In this document: positions 14,094 to 17,928 of the stretch, in pieces
Layout of the letters: each line of letters begins with the position of its first letter
Position numbering within the stretch: the stretch's first letter is position 1
NCBI GenBank assembly: GCA_034928145.1
Contig: JAYFPE010000056.1
Span: 1-17,928 of the forward strand
Length of the DNA: 17,928 bases
DNA from: Pelethousia sp034928145
GTDB lineage: Bacteria; Bacillota; Clostridia; Christensenellales; CAG-138
Direction of reading: 5' to 3'
Made by a program: the position numbers and the translations under genes
The notes under the pieces: model-generated
The model's input: only the letters and a program-made list of their open reading frames with translations
Databases searched by the model: none
What the model was told of the DNA's origin: nothing

Positions 14094-14986
14094 ATACCCT
14101 GCATTTTCAATATGCCGTAACCGTGGCCCGCACAGGCTCCATCACCCAGGCCGCGGAAGAGCTTTTCATGGCGCAGCCTAATTTGAGCAAGGCCATCCGC
14201 GAATTGGAAGATGGGTTGGGCATCGAGATCTTCCGCCGTACGCCCAAGGGCATGGTGCCCACAGCCCAGGGCGAGATATTCTTGCGCTACGCGAACAATG
14301 TGCTCGAACAGGTGGAGCGCATGGAGGCCTTGGGCCGCGCCGAGGGCGAGGCGCAGCGCTTCCGCGTGATGCTGCCTCACTCCACTTACACCGTGAATGC
14401 GGCGCTGCGGCTGGTGGCCGAGCAAGATATTGCCGGGGAGATACGCCTGAAAGAAATGGAGGGCGTGGCGGCCCTGCGAGAGGTACAGGAGGGCCGGGCG
14501 GATTTGGCCGTGGTGCGTCATTCCCTGGCGAAGGAGGGTTATTTTGCCGACCTGGTGGGCCATGGCGGGTTGAGTGCGGAGCGCATTTGGGAGTATGATG
14601 CGCAGCTTACCCTGCATACCTCGCACCCCCTGGCCGCAGGCGAACTGGTGGAGGCCGCGCAGCTGCAGGGCTGGCCTGAGCTTTTCTTCTGGAACGATGA
14701 ACTGCTCCGCCGCTCCGGGGCCGGGGAGCGGCGCATTTTCTTTGCCGATCGGCTGACCTTGCCGGGCCTGTTGGCCGCCACCAAAGGCTACCTTTGGGCC
14801 ACGCCCCTGTGCGGCGAGGATATGAGCCAGCGCGGGCTGGTTCAGCTTCCGTGCACAGCCGCGGGCGATAGCAGCCTGCGTTGGCGGGATGTGCTCATCT
14901 ACCCAAAGAACGAGCGCTTCAGCCCGATTTACCGCCGCTTTGTGGATCTGCTGTATGAATTGCGCAACGCGCTGGCGTTTGAATAA
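14090..14986 (+). CDS. LysR-family transcriptional regulator
   Basis: A 298-residue LysR regulator. Residues 1-60 hold the winged helix with GSITQAAEELFMAQPNLSKAIRELE (helix-turn-helix) and GIEIFRRTPKGM; a coiled linker follows to about 90 and the remainder is the two-lobe effector domain. It starts inside the rex stop (ATGA, GGAGG-type site within rex) and must be co-expressed with it. The divergent partner usual for LysR genes is absent. Effector and targets are unknown; the coupling suggests a job tied to redox or fermentation control. A terminator follows. Confidence 0.92.
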   Translation: MNTLHFQYAVTVARTGSITQAAEELFMAQPNLSKAIRELEDGLGIEIFRRTPKGMVPTAQGEIFLRYANNVLEQVERMEALGRAEGEAQRFRVMLPHSTYTVNAALRLVAEQDIAGEIRLKEMEGVAALREVQEGRADLAVVRHSLAKEGYFADLVGHGGLSAERIWEYDAQLTLHTSHPLAAGELVEAAQLQGWPELFFWNDELLRRSGAGERRIFFADRLTLPGLLAATKGYLWATPLCGEDMSQRGLVQLPCTAAGDSSLRWRDVLIYPKNERFSPIYRRFVDLLYELRNALAFE

Positions 14987-15004
14987 GAATAATGTTTTGC
15001 TTAT

Positions 15005-15030
15005 AAAAGCGCCCGTAGCAGGCGCTTTTT
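15005..15030 (+). terminator. Intrinsic terminator of the rex-lysR operon
   Basis: AAAAGCGCC-CGTAGCA-GGCGCTTTT is a 9-bp perfect stem with five T at its 3' end, starting 18 bases after the LysR stop. Confidence 0.85.
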
Positions 15031-15246
15031 ATTGTAGGGGATTCAACAGGCGCGTCTCCTGCGGCGCTCATCAAAGAAAGCCTTTTATAGAACCTGCCTC
15101 GCGCCCGCAAGCGGAAACTTGAATAAATTTACAGAAAGGAAACACAAAAAGCATGCCCCCAATGATATGCTCTGTATATAAGGGGGAAGCCATCCCCAAT
15201 CGTTAGGTGCATTGCTTAAGATTCATGGCAGGAGGTTTTGAACATT

Positions 15247-15942
15247 ATGAAGCGGACAGCTATTCTTTTTGCGTGCGTTTTGCTATTGAGCGGATGTATA
15301 AGCAATGTCGCCGTGTCCGAGCAAACGCATCCCTTAGCAACCACGGCCCCACCCAAGACCATAGCCCCCAGCCTGGAGCCGGTAGCCGCGGAGCCTACTC
15401 CTGCCCCAACCCCGGCTTCCACGCCCGATCCTTCGGAGAAAGCGGTTGCCTTGGCTGCTGATTATCTGGAGATTTTAACGGGGCAGGATTTATCCGAACT
15501 GCCTTATACGGTGGAGTTCCTGTCTTGGATCGGGGATGGAGAATGGGATGTATCCTTTGCCCTGCCCGACCAACCCGTTGCCGCCAACGTGCGTTTTCAG
15601 GAGGATGGAACCCTGACCTTCTATGCCCTTTGGACCTATGGAGAAACGGATGAGACACTGCTTCTTCCTTTGGCGCCCATGCCCGAAGCGCTCGGAGAGG
15701 CGGACTATAAGGAAATTGCCGCCTATTGGTATGAGAAGCTGCCCGTTCGGGAAGATGCCCCCCTCAAGCGCACCCAATTAGCCCGAAAGGACAACACCGA
15801 CCAATATCCTCATTCCGCATATGTGCTCAATACCGTCAAGCTACGCTTTGAAGATGGCTCCGTTCTTAATTGCCAATATGACCAAGGTACCCGCCGCTTG
15901 GTTTACTTCTGCCACTATACGGCCGAAGTGTTGGGACGCTAA
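15247..15942 (+). CDS. Putative lipoprotein of unknown function
   Basis: A 231-residue protein with a lipoprotein signal peptide: MKRTAILFACVLLLSGC, lipobox LSGC with lipidated Cys17. Residues about 25-63 are a Thr/Pro/Ala-rich linker (PTPAPTPASTPDP) typical of Gram-positive surface lipoproteins, and the rest (about 165 residues) is a single soluble domain I cannot assign; it carries several Trp/Tyr-rich beta-like stretches. The ATG lies 11 bases after GGAGG; a TTG nine bases upstream is too close to that site. It stands alone, with terminators or gaps on both sides. Base composition is somewhat less GC-rich than its neighbours. Confidence 0.8.
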   Translation: MKRTAILFACVLLLSGCISNVAVSEQTHPLATTAPPKTIAPSLEPVAAEPTPAPTPASTPDPSEKAVALAADYLEILTGQDLSELPYTVEFLSWIGDGEWDVSFALPDQPVAANVRFQEDGTLTFYALWTYGETDETLLLPLAPMPEALGEADYKEIAAYWYEKLPVREDAPLKRTQLARKDNTDQYPHSAYVLNTVKLRFEDGSVLNCQYDQGTRRLVYFCHYTAEVLGR

Positions 15943-16444
15943 TTTTTTATTTAGCAAAGGTTAATTAATGTGGTTTTATTCTCCCGACCTGATTTTATCC
16001 AATCCTCGTTCGGGTTTCATAATAAGTGATTCCATGTCTATAATTTAGGCTTCTCTTTTCATGCGGTTTGGGGCGCAACCCTTTGTCATCATACCCGGGT
16101 GCTTGGGAGTTCTCACTTGAAAACCAAGTACCTTGGACCGCATATCTTTGCTGATTTTTATAAACTATTCTGCATTGCCGCTTTCTTGCGCGGGCATTTC
16201 CTTTGCGTAGGGTATTGCTTCAGCCGGCATCAGATTCTCAGCGTCAAGTGCCATACATATACCCCCAGCGCAAATATCCATTATCCCGCCTGAAACAGCA
16301 CACGACGGTATATCGATATTGCTATATCGATATTACAAAACTGATAATTCCTCTTTATTTGCAAATGGACTAAACTAGAATTAGGCCAAGGGCGGCACAC
16401 TAGGTTAGATAGGCAAGATTGCAAATATAAAGGAGGATTTCATC
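15943..16444. other. AT-richer intergenic region upstream of the alcohol dehydrogenase
   Basis: This 502-base gap is clearly lower in GC than the flanking genes. Its right part holds the adh operator, promoter and ribosome site. The rest has no convincing gene: a 64-codon plus-strand frame (16099-16293) has no ribosome site, and a 38-codon minus-strand frame (16165-16281) has protein-like composition but no clear ribosome site. No terminator for the lipoprotein gene is evident. Confidence 0.5.
16311..16348 (+). promoter_or_regulatory. Alcohol dehydrogenase promoter with TATCGATA-N6-TATCGATA operator
   Basis: TATCGATA at 16311-16318 and 16325-16332, separated by six bases (TTGCTA), exactly as at the rex promoter. 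The spacer TTGCTA can act as -35, with GATAAT (16343-16348) as -10 at 18 bases. A bound regulator would cover the -35. The leader to the ATG is about 90 bases. Confidence 0.65.
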
Positions 16445-17635
16445 ATGGCACGGTTTACGCTTCCCCGGGATTTGTATCACGGTAAGGGCGCGTTGGAGGC
16501 GCTTAAGGATTTAAAAGGCCAAAAGGCCATCGTTGTGGTGGGAGGCGGCTCCATGAAGAAGTTCGGCTTCCTCGACAGGGTCGTGGCCTATTTGAAAGAA
16601 GCGGGCATGGAGGTGCGTCTGTTTGAGGGCGTGGAGCCGGATCCCTCCGTGGAAACGGTGATGAAGGGCGCCGCGGCGATGAGCGAGTTCCAGCCGGATT
16701 GGATCGTCTCCATCGGCGGCGGCTCGCCCATCGATGCGGCCAAGGCGATGTGGGCCTTCTATGAATATCCGGAGACCACCTTCGAGCAGCTTTGCATTCC
16801 CTTCAATTTCCCCACCCTGCGTACCAAGGCAAAGTTCTGCGCCATCCCCTCCACCTCCGGCACAGCCACCGAGGTGACGGCCTTCTCCGTAATTACGGAT
16901 TATCAGAAGGGAATCAAGTATCCCCTGGCGGATTTCAACATCACCCCCGATGTGGCCATCGTCGATCCTGATCTGGCCGAGACCATGCCCAAAAAGCTTA
17001 CCGCCCACACCGGTATGGATGCTATGACCCACGCCATCGAGGCCTATGTCTCCACGCTGCATTGTGATTATACCGATCCGCTGGCCCTGCATGCCATCAA
17101 GATGGTGAGCGAGTTCCTGGTGGATAGCTACAACGGCAACCTGGATGCCCGCGACCGCATGCACAACGCGCAGTGCCTGGCCGGCATGGCCTTCTCGAAC
17201 GCGCTGCTCGGTATCGTCCACTCCATGGCGCATAAGACCGGCGCGGCTTACTCGGGCGGGCACATCGTTCACGGCTGCGCCAACGCCATGTATCTGCCCA
17301 AGGTTATCAAGTATAACGCCAAGGAGCCCGAAGCCGCGAAGCGCTATGCCGAGATCGCCAAATTCCTGGGCCTTGCGGGCAGGACCGACGCGGAGCTGAC
17401 CGAGGCGCTGATCGCCCACATCAAGGGACTCAACGCCAAGCTGGATATTCCATCCTGCATCAAGGATTACGAGGGCGGCATCATCAATGAGGCGGAGTTC
17501 CTCAAAAAGCTGCCCCAAGTGGCCGAGCTGGCCGTGGGCGACGCCTGCACAGGCTCCAACCCCCGCGCCATCGACCCCAAGGCCATGGAGAAGCTGCTTA
17601 CCTGCTGCTTCTACGATACCGAAGTCGACTTCTAG
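16445..17635 (+). CDS. Iron-containing (type III) alcohol dehydrogenase
   Basis: A 396-residue NAD(P)-dependent alcohol dehydrogenase of the Fe-ADH family, reducing aldehydes (or butyraldehyde, 3-hydroxypropionaldehyde or similar) to alcohols and reoxidising NAD(P)H. The nucleotide-binding loop is GGGSPIDAAK (91-100) and PSTSGTATEVT (135-145) follows. The four metal ligands appear as Asp192, His196, His259 and His273. Length is standard for stand-alone members; it is not fused to an aldehyde dehydrogenase as in AdhE. A GGAGG site lies eight bases ahead of the ATG. Alcohol dehydrogenases are classic Rex targets, and its promoter carries the same operator as rex. Exact substrate cannot be read from the sequence. 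Confidence 0.95.
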   Translation: MARFTLPRDLYHGKGALEALKDLKGQKAIVVVGGGSMKKFGFLDRVVAYLKEAGMEVRLFEGVEPDPSVETVMKGAAAMSEFQPDWIVSIGGGSPIDAAKAMWAFYEYPETTFEQLCIPFNFPTLRTKAKFCAIPSTSGTATEVTAFSVITDYQKGIKYPLADFNITPDVAIVDPDLAETMPKKLTAHTGMDAMTHAIEAYVSTLHCDYTDPLALHAIKMVSEFLVDSYNGNLDARDRMHNAQCLAGMAFSNALLGIVHSMAHKTGAAYSGGHIVHGCANAMYLPKVIKYNAKEPEAAKRYAEIAKFLGLAGRTDAELTEALIAHIKGLNAKLDIPSCIKDYEGGIINEAEFLKKLPQVAELAVGDACTGSNPRAIDPKAMEKLLTCCFYDTEVDF

Positions 17636-17636
17636 T

Positions 17637-17716
17637 CCTACGCGGACGGCGGCCCTGCGCGGGCAGCGTGCGCGGGGCCCGGCCCTTCCGGTTTTAGCTT
17701 AGGGCGCTGGCCGTTT
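17637..17716. repeat. Dispersed GC-rich repeat, copy B2
   Basis: Begins two bases after the alcohol dehydrogenase stop and matches parts of 3611-3726 in the same orientation: CTACGCGGAC-type units followed by GGCCGTTTGTTG at the end. Diverged and shorter than B1. Confidence 0.45.
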
Positions 17717-17776
17717 GTTGAGCTGGCGGCCCGGCATGTGGGAAATCCCTCTATTCATTCTTATCCCCTATGTAAG

Positions 17777-17812
17777 CGGCCCGGCGCGATCCATGATGGA
17801 TGCGCCGGGCCG
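17777..17812. repeat. Large GC palindrome R4
   Basis: CGGCCCGGCGC and GCGCCGGGCCG form an 11-bp stem, extended inward by ATCCA/TGGAT around a TGA loop with one bulged G. Same core as 388-417 and 4920-4950 with a different apical part. Confidence 0.75.
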
Positions 17813-17865
17813 TATGGTTTTGCGTAACATAGCAGTGGCCAGCCGCCCGCGTGGGGGCCTTCGCA

Positions 17866-17928
17866 ACAAAGCAAACGGCCGTTACCGCTAACGGCCACCA
17901 CCAAGGCCGGGCCCCGCGCCCGCCATGC
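17866..17928. repeat. Dispersed GC-rich repeat, copy B3 (inverted, cut by window end)
   Basis: Resembles the reverse complement of the 3' half of copy B1 (shared CAACAAA, AAACGGCC, ACCACCA and GGGCCC stretches). It contains a perfect 8-bp hairpin, GGCCGTTA-CCGC-TAACGGCC (17877-17896). It runs off the end of the window. Confidence 0.45.

Noticed and set aside
16099..16293. 64-codon plus-strand frame in the gap before the alcohol dehydrogenase
   Set aside because: No ribosome site, no recognisable protein pattern, and AT-rich composition unlike the coding regions here.

Overview
The window looks like a chromosomal segment from a fairly GC-rich member of the Clostridia (Bacillota). Reasons: a GlgC plus GlgD pair of ADP-glucose pyrophosphorylase subunits, a Rex redox repressor, a LytTR/DUF3021 regulator pair, a QueT transporter, a DUF1858 protein, AGGAGG-type ribosome binding sites and sigma-A-like promoters. 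TGA serves as a normal stop codon here. I cannot place it to genus. No rRNA, tRNA, CRISPR array, integrase or transposase is visible.

Layout. 1-431: a hairpin-dense dispersed repeat without genes. 432-1108 (minus): a DUF1858 redox protein and a QueT transporter, translationally coupled. 1177-3536 (minus): a GH13 alpha-glucan hydrolase followed by a small membrane zinc-ribbon protein. 3537-3854: another repeat family and promoters. 3855-4698 (plus): a LytTR regulator and its DUF3021 membrane partner. 4699-5038: second copy of the first repeat plus a terminator. 5039-11055 (minus): the glycogen synthesis operon glgB-glgC-glgD-glgA. 11271-12239 (plus): lipoate-protein ligase. 12316-12489: a small Cys-rich DUF1540-like reading frame broken by an in-frame TGA. 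12541-12690: third repeat copy. 12708-13256 (minus): a DUF308 membrane protein. 13434-14986 (plus): rex and a LysR regulator with overlapping reading frames. 15247-15942: an orphan lipoprotein. 16445-17635: an iron-type alcohol dehydrogenase. The window ends in further repeats.

How the genes fit together. The four glg genes make the complete synthetic route: GlgC/GlgD make ADP-glucose, GlgA extends the chain, GlgB branches it. No phosphorylase or 4-alpha-glucanotransferase is present; the GH13 enzyme is the only alpha-glucan-degrading candidate here. Rex and the alcohol dehydrogenase suggest fermentative NADH control.

Most notable: the rex and alcohol dehydrogenase promoters share the same 22-bp operator, TATCGATA-N6-TATCGATA, which is not the usual Rex box, and this Rex has an atypical recognition helix and wing. 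Other leads are the TGA-interrupted small ORF, a dispersed structured repeat with compensatory base-pair changes, and a GH13 gene that looks leaderless.
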